From positions 930,001 to 994,000 of the forward strand of contig JASPKZ010010273.1 in the NCBI GenBank assembly GCA_030220185.1: DNA of 64,000 nt. Reading direction: 5' to 3'. The notes below the pieces were generated by a model that did not search any database, was not told the DNA's origin, and was given only the letters and a program-made list of their open reading frames with translations. Position 1 is the first letter of the stretch. The number at the start of each line of letters is the position of its first letter. This stretch comes from Diploptera punctata. Lineage: Eukaryota; Arthropoda; Insecta; Blattodea; Blaberidae. The translations under genes were made by a program, and so were the position numbers. Below are positions 22,336-33,281 of the stretch, one piece after another.

Positions 22336-22669
22336 TCCCGCGCCGTAGCCGAGCGGTTTAATACACGATGCCTTGGCGTAGAGCTGCGGGACTTGAGCTG
22401 GTTCGAATCCCATGGGGAAAGACATTTTTCATGGAATTTCGGCCAATGTGGAACCAGTGCTCACACATAATCATAATGAATTTGGGTAGCTTCAGTAAGT
22501 ATCGGTTCCAAGTTCAGGAAACCAACTATAATGGCTGGGGTATCTGGCATGCTGACCACATCACCCCTATACTGACTAGAATATCGTCTACTTATGTAAC
22601 TAACACATGGATGTGAGATCAGCAGTCGGATGATAGGCCAGTGCCTTCTAGGCCTGTCGCGCCGTGGAT
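22336..22669 (+). repeat. tRNA-derived SINE, family 3, full length
   Basis: The head CGCCGTAGCCGAGCGGTTTA and B box GGTTCGAATCCC are the clearest in the window for this family. The body has TCATGGAATTTCGGCCA, CAAGTTCAGGAAACCAAC, GACCACATC and ends GGCCTGTCGCGCCGTGGA. The last eight bases echo the start of the head. Confidence 0.88.
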
Positions 22670-23149
22670 TTCTTTTATTCCATAACATATTTAAAATATA
22701 ATATTGCAGGAAAGTCAGTTTTAAGAAATTTCATGTAGCACCATGTTTCCTTCAGAATTATACAGTAATTTATAATAATTCACTAACTTGCTTACCGGTA
22801 CATGTTGCCCACTATACCGAATTTATGCTGTCTTGCAATTTTATAATAATACATTTTAGACAGTGTTATCTCAAAACCACAAACAACTAGACCTAGAGAT
22901 TCTACTGTACTTTTCATATTACAAGCCTATATACCAGAGGTACGTCACAAATATGAAATTTTAAGGTTTTTATAGTTATATAGTTTATGGCTTTAGACCC
23001 ATTTAAACATAATTGCCCAAGGAAGGGCTATACATATTAATTATGAGGTTTATGCCAGCAGATTCAGAAATAGACCAACATTAATGTATTAATATTGAAA
23101 CATATTACGATGGGTAAAATAAAACATACTACTTACATCATACTATATA
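22670..23149. other. AT-rich flank of the Tc1 element
   Basis: Nothing recognised. It ends in the TA dinucleotide (23148-23149) used by the transposon insertion. Confidence 0.5.
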
Positions 23150-24782
23150 CAGTTAGTGCAGAAAGTATTGATACACTTAAAAATAACACAGACAGAAATA
23201 AATAATTTAATCATTTCTTCACTACGTACAAAAACAAAAATATACACCTTTAAATTGAACTCTATGAAGTTAAATACATGCAGTTTCCTTTGTTTTAATA
23301 TGACAATTAACGAGCAAAAAATAATTAGTACTTGAACTACAAAAATTAACAAATGAAAAGTATTGATGCAGTACTAAGTTTTGGTTAACAGAATGTTCAC
23401 ATGAAGTCGAGTGGGGGTGGGTCTGGTAGTGTTGTTATTCACTCTAGCCTTGAGTACTTTGCCGTGTAGTTGTGTGTGTTCTGGCTGCAGATTAAGCTGG
23501 AATGGGGCGCAAAGGTAGAAAGACTACAGTAGAAGAAAGGGAATTAATTATTGGTTTGCATATCAGTGTAAATCGCTAAATGGAATTAGTGAAATAATTG
23601 GAAGTCCAAGACCAAACATTCAGCATATAATTGATAGAGTTGGCGAACGAAAATCTTTCGAAAATAGCCACAGATCAGGACGTCCTAGAAAACTGTATGT
23701 TAATGTTGAAAAATCATTAATGTGAAAAGTAAAGCAAAAAACCTAAAAGTAGTGCCCCTAAATTAGCAGCTAGTATCAAGAATGACTTTAATATTTGTAT
23801 TTCTGCTAGCAATGTTCGTAACAGTCTATGGGCTAACGAACTGCATGGGAAAACAGCCCGTAGAAAATGCTTAATAAGTGAAGAAAACTGAAAGAAAAAT
23901 TTGAACTTCGCTAAAACTTACATAAACAGCCCCAAAGAATTTTGTAAAAAAGTAATTTATACTGACGAGCCTAAAATCAACATTTTCCGTTCGGATGGAA
24001 GAAGAAAAGTCTGGAGGAATTAAAATACAGAGCTACAAAAGCAAAATCTCCAACCCACTGTGAAACATAGTGGTGATTCTTTATTAGTATGGGGATACAT
24101 GAGTACCTCTGGAGTCGGGACCTTGCATTTTATCGATGGTGTGATGGATCACAAACAGTATATGAACATACTGAAGACCAATCTTCATACCTCTGCAGAG
24201 GAAATGGGGATTAAACAAGGTTTTGTATTTATGCAAGATAATGATCCCAAACACATCGGTTTCAATACGCGTTTATGGATTTTGTATAACACACCAAAGT
24301 ACATGGAAACGCCTCCCTAATCTCCGGACATAAACCCCATTGAGAATTTATGGGAACATCTGAAAAGGAGAATTCGTTCAAGGCAGGTTTCCAACAAGCA
24401 AGACCTGAGAAACGCTTTGGAAGAAGAATGGAGAAATATACCTTCTTCAGTAACTTCAAATTTAGTCGGGTCGATGCTACGTCGTCCTCAAGCCATCTTG
24501 GAATCAAAGGAGCTCCCAACCAAGCATTGAACTAAAAAAGTAAAGACTCAAAACAGTCATAATATGAGACTGTATCAATACTTTTTGTTTGTTAATTTTT
24601 GTTGTTCGTGTATAAATTATTTTTTACTCGTTAATTGTTATGTTAATATAAAGGAAACTGTGTTTATTTAACTTTATAGAGTGCAATGTAAAGGTTTGTT
24701 TTTTATACAGTGAAGAAATAATTAAATTATTTATTTCTCTATCTGATATTTTTAAGTGTATCAATACTTTCTGCACTAACTG
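23150..24782 (+). mobile_element. Tc1-type DNA transposon, complete ends, inactive
   Basis: The 1,633-bp element begins CAGTTAGTGCAGAAAGTATT and ends with the exact inverse, and is flanked by TA on both sides (23148-23149, 24783-24784). The terminal inverted repeats are long: 23150-23372 against 24570-24782, with good similarity throughout. The AAAGTATTGATRCA motif occurs at both the outer and inner edge of each repeat, giving an IR/DR layout. It carries a single degenerate transposase (23502-24530). The element is whole in structure but dead in coding capacity. Confidence 0.95.
23502..24530 (+). pseudogene. Tc1-type DD34E transposase pseudogene
   Basis: The start is ATG at 23502 (MGRKGRKTTVEERELIIGL). 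A frameshift follows near 23560, after which a helix-turn-helix region reads NGISEIIGSPRPNIQHII and then a GRPRK linker. The catalytic residues are Asp in VIYTDEPKINIF (codon 23964), Asp in FMQDNDPKH (codon 24237) and Glu in PIENLWEHLKR (codon 24342). The last two are in the same frame with 34 residues between, so this is DD34E. In-frame stops occur near 23725, 23889, 24019 and 24318, the last replacing the Tyr of the TPPYSPD motif. About 340 residues in total is normal for the family. It is non-functional. Confidence 0.93.
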
Positions 24783-24960
24783 TACTAGATCTTCCATATT
24801 TTATTTGTTTGTATATTTCTTTGATCCTTCTTTTATTCCATAAGAATTTAGGTTATCAATCACTGATAATAATATTTATAAATATTACTATCGAGTTAAA
24901 TAATAATAATAATAAAATAACACAAATTATGTAAATGTGTGTTATTTTATTATTATTATT

Positions 24961-24995
<35 letters not shown>

Positions 24996-26292
24996 TACAT
25001 TTACGTGTTAGGCCTGATCTTACTATTTCTAACTATAATGGAACATATTTTGGTAAACATTTTAAATGTAGATGTACATTTTATGTAATGATAATTACTT
25101 ATATCATTATATACAGAACAAGGAAAATATTAGTAACTTGTTTTCCATAAAATTAAAATGTAGATCTTACTTCGGTAAGCAATTTTGAAAACCAACCACC
25201 ACACACACACACACATATATATATATATACTCAGTATATATATATTCTATCTTCATTGACTATGTGTTGTTTAGAAAGGTATTTCATTTATATAAACATT
25301 CATTATAGGCCCAATAAGAACGCGCTTTCTACGGTTTTCCACTGGCCATTATTCTTTTTCTTAAAATTACTTTGACTAATATATATTTTGTACATGAGAT
25401 AATAAACTCCATGTCGGGTTGTTCTAACTTAGTGTGATACATAATACTTCAAAATGAACAAGCTTTGCCATTTCCAAAATAAACTATCAAATATTTGTCG
25501 CTTCAGGGAAAATAAAGTAAATTCCATAGTAAACTGATCTTGCAATTATGATAGTTAAGAATATTACCAAAACATATTTACCAAAGAGCCGATCTCGTAG
25601 ACAGAACATGAATAAAATTCTAAATGCGCTCTTATCAACATAATCGCCACTGCTACAGTTTTATTTTGATTGCACTTAGGCCCTTGATCACACCAGATTT
25701 TCTAGAAATGTAGTTGTTGCTGACGGCAGGCATAATTAAAAAAGCGATACCCAGGTTTTGACCAGAAAGGTCCGAGCACTGAAAAGCTCGGAATCCGGCC
25801 AGTGTACGAGTCGTTTGGGCTATGTCCATTATCTGTTCAAAACAAAAGCTTGTGACCCCATAATTCGGCCCGCAAACGATCTCTAATGTCTACTAAGTAG
25901 AATGGATGAAGATTTTTATCTAATAATATTTTCATGAGAACAACCTCAATCGGACGGTATTATGCACCAACCGGCTATGCGTCGAGCAAATAAAGTTTGA
26001 AGTTTAAGTCAATGTTCATACTAAACAAATTAGCACCAAATTAACAATATTGGATATTATACTTTATTTTTCTTGTTTGACAGTTATACATCAACTATAT
26101 AAGAGCGGGCACATAACTGCATGATGCAAAATTTAAATTTGCATTTATGAAGACCTGGTTTCATGCCTTTTTGTTGCAAAACATAAAATTTCCGAAAGGA
26201 CTGATGACGTTTACATTTTCTTTAATAATAAGGCTATATTTAAATATTTGACCCTAAAATTGTGCGTACACTTACTTCATAAGCCAGTGCAA
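24783..26292. other. AT-rich stretch with microsatellites
   Basis: (AAT)n at 24899-24914 and (ATT)n at 24947-24993 face each other as a small inverted pair. (AC)n then (AT)n lies at 25200-25232. A less AT-rich patch at 25760-25870 shows no recognisable motif. Confidence 0.55.
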
Positions 26293-26436
26293 CATCCATC
26301 CATATTAATTCTGCCCGAGGGCAGGTCTTTCACTGCAATCATAGCATTTTAATGCTATGTTTGCAGCTTTACTAGGGAATTGTAGGTGTGGTAGCTTCCC
26401 GTTGCTTTCCAAACCGGTGAAGGAGGATAATGATGA
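26293..26436 (-). repeat. SINE family 1, 3' portion (split copy, part 1)
   Basis: ATCCATCCATATTAATTCTG, GAGGGCAGGTC, the AGCATTTTAATGCT stem, GTGGTAGCTTCCCGTTGC and the start of the GAT linker. The same SINE continues at 27187 after a 750-bp insertion. Confidence 0.85.
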
Positions 26437-27186
26437 CTATTTAACTCATGCCCCAAATGGGAGTCAATGACCAATCACGTTTCAATGATTTCTGTTTTAC
26501 AACCAATCAGAGTCGTGTTTCACGAAATATTTATCAGTGTTATATTTACCATATTAAAGAAAGCTCCTCCTTTTTAATATTCTGAACAGGTCTGACCATT
26601 ATTTTGCTGTGACTGAGCCTACAAGAATACGGCTACCAGATTGTATATATAGTGCATAGATGTCAACACATCCCGCATGCAGGAGTTAATATAAAAACAT
26701 TTGTAGCAATTTGATATACCAACAAAAAAAAAAAGAAACCACTGTTTGCACTTTCTTAAATGTATTTTTTCCCAGGTAATAATCCAGAAAAATATAATTG
26801 TCATATTTACATCATACGACATCAGAAATGAATTAATATACAGTTTGATGTGTTTCATTTTTTCTCCACTAGAGAGCATTCTTACAATATTGCGTTCCTT
26901 TGGCAATAAATAGTATGATCTGGTTGCAGTGATAAACAAAAGAAGCAGATGAAGCGTACCTATCGTTTCTCATTTGTTTTCAAACATCGCAGTTTACATT
27001 AAATATATAAATATTTTAAAATAACTATAGTTAAATAATGATTTGTGAGTAAACAGCTTAATTTTATTCGTTAAATAGTCCTAACAAATGCCACTCTTGA
27101 TTTCCAAATTCTCTAGATAAATTCACTCCTCACTTCGTGAGTCGTGAATTTATCGATAATTTGGAAATCACTCGTGGCATTACTTA
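26437..27186 (+). mobile_element. 750-bp repeat inserted into a SINE (copy 1)
   Basis: It begins CTATTTAACTCATGCCCCAA and ends TGGCATTACTTA, with a terminal hairpin at about 27099-27172 (TGATTTCCAAATT pairing with AATTTGGAAATCA around a CTCACTTCGTGAG apex). TGA flanks both sides (26434-26436, 27187-27189) and the SINE reads through if it is removed. A second copy lies at 28356-29286. There is no coding capacity. It is a non-autonomous DNA element of unknown superfamily. Confidence 0.75.
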
Positions 27187-27379
27187 TGAGAATGATAAGG
27201 ATGGTGATGGCCATATGATTTCGGGGACCGTTTGAGCCTTAAAGTTGTCATGACATTTGTCTTATAGGTGAGGAAAAACCCCGAAAAAACCTCGCCCTGG
27301 AGCCTGTCCCGACCGGGAATCGAACCCGAGCCCGCTGCGTGACAAGGCAGCACGCTACCTCGAGACCATAGTGGTGGAC
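27187..27379 (-). repeat. SINE family 1, 5' portion (split copy, part 2)
   Basis: GATGGCCATATGATTTCGGG, the GGGACCGTTTGAGCC block, TCCCGACCGGGAATCGAACC (inverted B box) and the inverted tRNA head ending GTGGTGGAC. Together with 26293-26436 it makes one full SINE. Confidence 0.88.
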
Positions 27380-27972
27380 CCATATGGCACCAAAATCTCA
27401 TTCTTTAAAAAAAATGGCGCTTAGCCGGTTGATGCATAACATCGTCTTAATAGCCTAAATTCCTTCTGAATTCGCTAAATGCACGCTGTTTTTTGCGGGG
27501 TGACCTTCAAACCGTAGTCAGTGAAGGATGTAACAAATGCTTTTAATCGCAAATAGCAAAATAACATAGTGGTGGGTAATCATTTGTGCATTACGCATTG
27601 TTGCGTCACATAGGCTAATTTGTCATTTACTACATCAAGGTCAGGGTCATGAGGTGAGTGGATTTCTCAACCGAAGTCTAAACCACGACCGCGGTTTTCC
27701 GATTTTTTTATCGTTTCCATAATAACCATAAAAACTGAAAATCTACGGCTATTAATTATAAAAATAAATACCTGAACCATGCCTATGGTTTAATAATTTT
27801 TGTGAACTTTCAGTCATTTTAAAGGTGTTATGGGAACAATAAAAAGTTGAGAAACCGGGGTCGTGGTTTAGACTTCGTTTGTGAAATGCACCCTTAAAAT
27901 ATTGTATTTAAAAAAGTTTTTTTTGTGTGTGTTGTTTTTCGATCCTGAAACCTAGTTCTAACTAGAGAGCAA
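27380..27972. other. 3' flank of the tRNA-Sec gene
   Basis: No repeat recognised. On the minus strand the first T-run longer than three after the tRNA 3' end is T6 at 27915-27910, 58 nt downstream; a shorter TTT lies at 27950-27948. CAACCGAAGTCTAAACCACG (27669-27688) and its inverse near 27850-27880 form an imperfect inverted repeat. Confidence 0.5.
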
Positions 27973-28059
27973 CGCCCAACAGGTGGAATCGAACCACTCT
28001 GACGTTAGTCAGCTACAGGTTTGAAGCCTGCACCCCGGACCACCGAAGTTCAGCTGGGC
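27973..28059 (-). tRNA. tRNA-Sec: Selenocysteine tRNA, anticodon UCA
   Basis: This tRNA is charged with serine, converted to selenocysteine, and reads UGA in selenoprotein mRNAs together with eEFSec, SBP2 and a SECIS element. The 87-nt minus-strand sequence starts GCCCAGCTGAACTTCGG and ends CCACCTGTTGGGC plus discriminator G. The acceptor arm extends to nine positions, including a G-U pair and one U-U mismatch. The D arm has a 6-bp stem with a 4-nt loop. The anticodon arm is a 6-bp stem with loop CUUCAAA, anticodon UCA. The long variable arm is CUGAC-UAAC-GUCAG, and the T arm is 4 bp with loop UUCGAUU. This 9/4 shape is diagnostic of eukaryotic tRNA-Sec and no stem is broken, so it looks functional. 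Unlike the SINE heads nearby it has no SINE body attached. No CCA is encoded, as expected. A TATA box lies at -24 to -31. The 3' side is odd in lacking a TTTT stop within 50 nt. Confidence 0.94.
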
Positions 28060-28082
28060 AAAGAGGACTGCTATCTGCTTCG

Positions 28083-28090
28083 TATATATA
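28083..28090 (-). promoter_or_regulatory. TATA box of the tRNA-Sec gene
   Basis: TATATATA lies 24-31 bp upstream of the mature tRNA 5' end. Animal tRNA-Sec genes are transcribed by RNA polymerase III from an upstream TATA plus proximal sequence element, so this position is as expected. A proximal element should lie around 28100-28130; I cannot identify one with confidence from sequence alone. Confidence 0.75.
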
Positions 28091-28355
28091 CGAATCGTAT
28101 AGTGGATTTGTACCATCTGCAGGTGCTAAGAGTAATTGCTCCTTAAAAAATTTATGTAATATTCTATCAAATTATGATATTCATATTTTCGAATAATGTA
28201 TTATTTTCCATCAAACCGTTGTCTTAGATATTATTTTTTGTATCGTCTAATTTTTTTATATTTTATGCCTGATAATAGAATATAAGTAGTCTGCTAATCC
28301 CTGGAACTGATTATCCAGTTAAGCATACTATATCCACCAGTACTTTTTTAAATCA

Positions 28356-29286
28356 CTATTTAACTCATGCCCCAAATGGGAGTCAATGACTAATCACATT
28401 TCAATGATTTTTTTTATTTACAACCAATCACAGTCGTTTTTCACCTCGATTTTTATAAATTTAACTTTATCATTTTTAAATCAAGCTCCTCTTTTTTTAA
28501 CATTCTGAATAAATCATAACATTATTTTGCAGTAACTGCATGTGACTACCATATTGTATATATAGTACACGAATGTTAGCAGATAGTGCTTGCGGGATAT
28601 AATACAAAAACATTTGTAGCAATTGATTATACCACAAAAAAAAACATTATTTGCACTTTCTTAAACGTATTATTTCCCAAAAAAATATAATTGACATATT
28701 TACATCATAGGACATCAGAAATTAATAACTTATAATGTTGGTTGTAAATTTCTCCACTAGGGTGCATTCTTACAATATTGCGATCCTTTGGCAATAAATA
28801 ATATGATCTGGTTGCAGTGATGAACAAATGAAGCATAACAATCGTTTCTCATTTGTTTTCAAACATCGCCGTTTACATTAAATATATAAAGTGATCCCAC
28901 TACAAGCCTCGGGAGGCCCATGGGGTAGTGGGAGGTTAAGGTTCCCACTTTTCTAGACAATCGGCACTTGATGTCAGCCGGATTGTCAGCCCTACGTGAC
29001 GGCCGCCTTTACCCCCAGAACAAGCGTCTGGTACTCATTTCCGTTACAGGCTGAGTCGACCCCAAGGCCATGGTGCCGCCAGAAGGGTTGGGTTAGTTTA
29101 AAAATATTTTTTTAATAACTATAGGCCTATTTAAATAATGATTTGTGAGTAAACAGCTTTATTTTATTCGTTAAATGGTCCTAACAAATTCCACTCTTGA
29201 TTTCCAAATTCTTTAGATAAATTGACTACTCACTTCGTGAGTCGTGAATTTATCGATAATTTGGAAATCACTCGTGGCATTACTTA
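28356..29286 (+). mobile_element. Copy 2 of the 26437-27186 repeat, with a GC-richer insertion
   Basis: It starts CTATTTAACTCATGCCCCAA and ends TGGCATTACTTA exactly as copy 1, with the same terminal hairpin (about 29195-29270). Relative to copy 1 it carries an extra ~210-bp GC-richer repeat at 28890-29100; without it the length is about 720 bp. The flanking trinucleotides are TCA and TGA, so no exact duplication is seen here. Confidence 0.75.
28890..29100 (+). repeat. GC-richer interspersed repeat
   Basis: It starts GTGATCCCACTACAAGCCTC and continues through CCGGATTGTCAGCCCTACGT to AGAAGGGTTGGGTTAG. It is absent from the otherwise matching copy 1 element, which fixes its boundaries. The first ~50 bp recur inverted at 54585-54640. 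No good A/B boxes are seen; the class is unknown. Confidence 0.7.
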
Positions 29287-29514
29287 TGAATAATCTACTG
29301 GATTAGTTTCATAATATATTAAAAAACGTTTTATTTTATATTCTTCAAGGAAGTGTAGAGTTTTGAACAGTAAAAAAAAAAAGACTGTTTTTCTGAATTT
29401 GACTTCAGTCATGTTCTTGAAGATTATCTTGCTTTGGAAAGTTGGATTCTGCAACATATATTATGTTATCAATTCAGAAACCAAACATTATATATACATG
29501 TTTGTATATAACGG

Positions 29515-30620
29515 TATGTATGTGCCGGCATAAGTCTTGAACGCCTGGAGAAATTTCAACTAAATTCGTTACACATATAAATTACGGACCGGCAAAGTGA
29601 CTGTAATGGGTAAAATACCCCTAGCATCCCTAGGGTGTAAGAGGGGATTAAAATTGAAAAATTATTGACGACGATCTATAAATATTACAGCTTAATTCTA
29701 GAACACCTGGAGTAATTTCAACCAAACTCAGTAACTTACAATCTGCAAAATATTCTATGGGGACACGAGACTCCTAGCACACCTAAAAATGTGTGAGGGG
29801 GGGGGAATCTAAAAATATTCTAAAATGATCAATATTTGTGTTGAATTCATTTTTTTTTTGTTCACTAAGACCATTAATGACAGTCCTGGTGACGTTTAGA
29901 CTCAAATTTGACTCTTGGCAGTCCTAAGAGGAGTGAGGGGATGATGAAGGGTGAAAACTAGATTGGAAAATGGATCGAGATTAGTGTCGAATTCATTGTT
30001 TCCGGGGTCTCTAAGCTGATTGATGGTATTTAAGCCCAAGTTTGACATTAGCACCCCCTATGGATGAGAAGGGGTGAAAAATAAGATGTCAAAAGTGGCG
30101 AAGATTAGTTTTCGGGGTCGCTAAGCTGATTGGTGAAAGTTGTGATGCTATTTAAGGTCAAGTTTTATCCTTGTAACCTTAAAGGAATGAGAAGGGATTT
30201 AGAAATCTTCTTATACTCTTGTAAGCACATGTTTCCCTTAACAGAGATTTAGGTGTTCTCCCCCTACAGGGAAGAATTTGAACCATACCAATTTAGTTAC
30301 ACTTGTTTTCCTATAGATGTCATTTGAGTGGCCCGTGGTCAACGTTCCGCCTCATACTGACATAAAATGTCCAAAATGACCGAGATTGGTATCGAAATCA
30401 TAGTTTTCGATTTCGCTTATCTGATGGGTGACAACTAGATTACGTTTAAGCCCATCATTGACCTTTACCACCCCTAAGGAGGAAAGGGTGAGAAAGGGAT
30501 GAAAAATAACATTTTAAAAATAGGTCAAATTCATAGTTTCCTGAGTCGCTATACTAATTTGTCAAGTCCCAGTGACATTTAAGCCCCAGTTTAACGCCTA
30601 GAAGCCCAAAACCAAATATC
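29515..30620. repeat. Degenerate tandem-repeat region, units of roughly 110-150 bp
   Basis: Repeated phrases include TTTAAGCCCAAGTTTGAC, CACCCCTAAGGAG, GAAGGGGTGAAAAATA and TTTCCGGGGTCKCTAAGCTG. They recur five or six times with drift and indels. The leading part (GCCTGGAGAAATTTCAAC and ACCTGGAGTAATTTCAACC) is a separate pair of repeats. It resembles the interior of non-autonomous Helitron-type elements, but this is inference. Confidence 0.5.
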
Positions 30621-31084
30621 AAACTGTCCCCGAACATCATCTGGCCACCATAATTATTATTCTCATATTCCCATATGCCTATCTATAAGCCTATGTGTGT
30701 AAATAGCGTGTTTCGTCTTAATGTTGTGTTATCTCGTACGAGGCCCTGAAATGAGCTGATTATCCATTCAGGGAGGCTCTCCATATCCTTGTGTGATTAG
30801 AGAAATATCTGTGAGATCCAAAGTTTAAAATCCCTCTCCCGACAGTTTGTGCCACTATATGGCCCGGTCGGCGTGGGGCATGTAAAAGTACCTATAAGAT
30901 GAGAGTTAAACTACGATGGAGAAGGAGAAAAATAAGAATTAGTTAATATTTTTTAATAACGAGCTTTTTAATGTCATTAAAATCGCAATTCAAATCTGAA
31001 GCTATTGACAAATTGTGGTCATGACTTTTTTCGGACTTTAGGTTCTTTTACGTTTCGTAGAGCTACAACGGCTTCGTTTCCGTT

Positions 31085-31380
31085 CTAAGAAAATCATATA
31101 ATGGTTTTTACACTTTTAAAAACCCATCTTCTGTAAATTTAAATTCATTCCCCATTTTGTATATTCTTCCATTAGTTTATTTATCATATATCTCATATCA
31201 TCTTCATCCCCTGCAAGAATTATTTGATCATCCGCAAACAACAATGAATGTAGTATTTTTTCACCTATAGGAATACCCATTTCAGAACACTTTTTATACC
31301 ATAAATTAATAGCCTGGTCTAGATAAATGTTAAAAAGAACTGGCGATAAACTGCATCCCTGCTGCAGGCCTTTATTTCAC
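31085..31380 (-). pseudogene. LINE reverse-transcriptase core fragment
   Basis: On the minus strand QQGCSLSPVLFNIYLDQAIN is followed by SLLFADDQIILAGDED and YTKWGMNLNLQK, which are three consecutive reverse-transcriptase motifs including the catalytic FADD (about 31221-31240). The frame is open for ~80 residues, then breaks. Neither end of the element is present. Confidence 0.85.
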
Positions 31381-31424
31381 TGTGAATCTCTGTTAATTTA
31401 TCCTGTATTTTTACTTTTATATAG

Positions 31425-31815
31425 ACTATATCAATGGTCACACCCCCTGGAAGAAATAAACGTGATAAACGTGGCAAACCAAGATACAAATGGAAAACTT
31501 TTTTGTTTTTTTACTTTCTGGTTTAGGCAAGAGTTGCCTGTTCCGTCTTCACTAATAGATCTACTATCTGTTCCTAGGACGTCCGACATCCCTTCTTCCT
31601 CTTGGAAAATTTTATTTGGTAATCTAATTTCTTCCATTCTTTATACATGTTCTTTCCACTGTATATTGTTGTTAAATATCTTTTCTTTTATGGAGTAGAC
31701 CTGCAGTTCTTCACGGATATCCTCGTTTCTTATCTGGTCCATTCTAGTGCAGCCTTTTACTCTTCTTAAAAAATTCATCTCGGCTGCTTGGATTTTACTT
31801 TCTTGTTTGGTAACT
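31425..31815 (-). pseudogene. LINE 3'-terminal coding fragment
   Basis: On the minus strand ESKIQAAEMNFLRRVKGCTR, MDQIRNEDIREEL and IQWKEHVYRMEE are readable. This is the post-RT region also seen in the LINE at 13265, but the final residues (NSCLNQKVKKQ) differ, pointing to a related second subfamily. A frame change is needed near 31640. Confidence 0.75.
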
Positions 31816-32099
31816 ATAATGGATAATAGGAATTTGGAAGAAGGAGATTGGAATGATAGAAATAAATGGAAACTGAAGACGGCAAACCTGTAAGCGAGAG
31901 AAAGCCAAAGAAGAAGAATAAGAAGAAACCTCCATCTTACCCGGCCGATTTTGAACCCACAGACTTGGGAAACAGATGAACATGACAATCACTAGTTCAC
32001 CAGGACTGACAGAACAGGAAATTATATAAATTTTACAAATCTTCCTCTTCTTACAATGACACTACATCCCAAAGCGGGTCCAGGCCTTTGATCTTCTCT

Positions 32100-32545
32100 A
32101 CCCAGTGCTCTCTGTTACCAGTTCCTACAGTTCAGGATTTGTCAGGTTCCTTAAAAAGGTCATAGATTTCCTTATTATACCTCATTCTCCACCTTCAATT
32201 CTCTTTTACGGTCCATATATCCTTCTCAAAATCTTTCTTTCAAAAGTGTTAATTAAAATCTCAGAGCTCTTTGTCATAGTCCAGGTTTAAATTCCATGTA
32301 CCACTATTGGACGTATGCAGGTTTTATATAGTCTTATTTTAACTTTCCTAAGAATTGAATTTTAGAATTGGAAGTAATCCATAATATGCCTTATTTGCTC
32401 TATGTATCCATCATTGTTATTAGTAATCATTTTGCCTAAATATGGTAAACTCTTTACTACTTCAAAAGTGTTTGTGCCTAAATTAGACCTTATTAATTAG
32501 GTCCTATTGTTTTCCAATAATATGGATATGACTAAAATAATAGTA
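32100..32545 (-). pseudogene. LINE post-RT fragment, strongly decayed
   Basis: On the minus strand LRKVKIRLYKTCIRPIVVHG, TWTMTKS and INTFERKILRRIYGP appear in order, the thumb and connection region of insect LINEs. Stops and frameshifts are frequent. It is a separate copy from the neighbouring pieces at 31085 and 31425, whose order on the strand does not fit a single element. Confidence 0.7.
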
Positions 32546-33281
32546 AACCTACGACCATGGTTGTTCAAATAACTTACAACACATAACGTTATTTATCTGC
32601 CTATATACGTATGTATACTTTAAGGAATAACACTGAAATTTTACTTCAATTATTGATTGATTAATGTATTTATTGATTTATTTAGTTCCTGGCTAAATAT
32701 TCGGAATTCTTCAAAGTTTTAAGTAAGTGTAGAAAAAATATTTGCGTTTTTAATTTTTTTCGAGGAACATGTTGGCATAAGGAGGTGCCCATATTGTGAA
32801 CAAGTGGCCATGTGTGCGGAAAATATCGTCTGACCGGCAACTCTCTCTGATTGACCCGCACTTGAATATAAGTACCATCACCGTATCACCCATTGTGCTG
32901 CATGAGTACTTCTACTGTGAGTGTCTTTCAGTTCACTCCCTTCATGAGTATAGCCAGCTTCATTTCAAATGTGTTATGTAATAAAATATATTTATACAGA
33001 GTGATCTGAAAATTTTCAGATATTTGCAAAGAAGGTAGTATATAACAAAACAAGAACATAATTTCAATAAACAATATAACTTGTGTCTTAAAATTAATAT
33101 TTTCTGAGTTATTATGTGTTATAAATAGGATAACTAGGACCAGATAACGTAGGTAAATCACACGCTATCTTACCGTCACAAGTAATCCATGTTCCAAAGG
33201 TCCTTTTAGTCCTAATCAAGCTTTCAAACCGTAACATGATGTATGATATTTTACTACAGGGTCTACATTATATGTTGTAAG
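32546..33281. other. AT-rich stretch, nothing recognised
   Basis: No motif, RNA or repeat supported. Confidence 0.5.
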
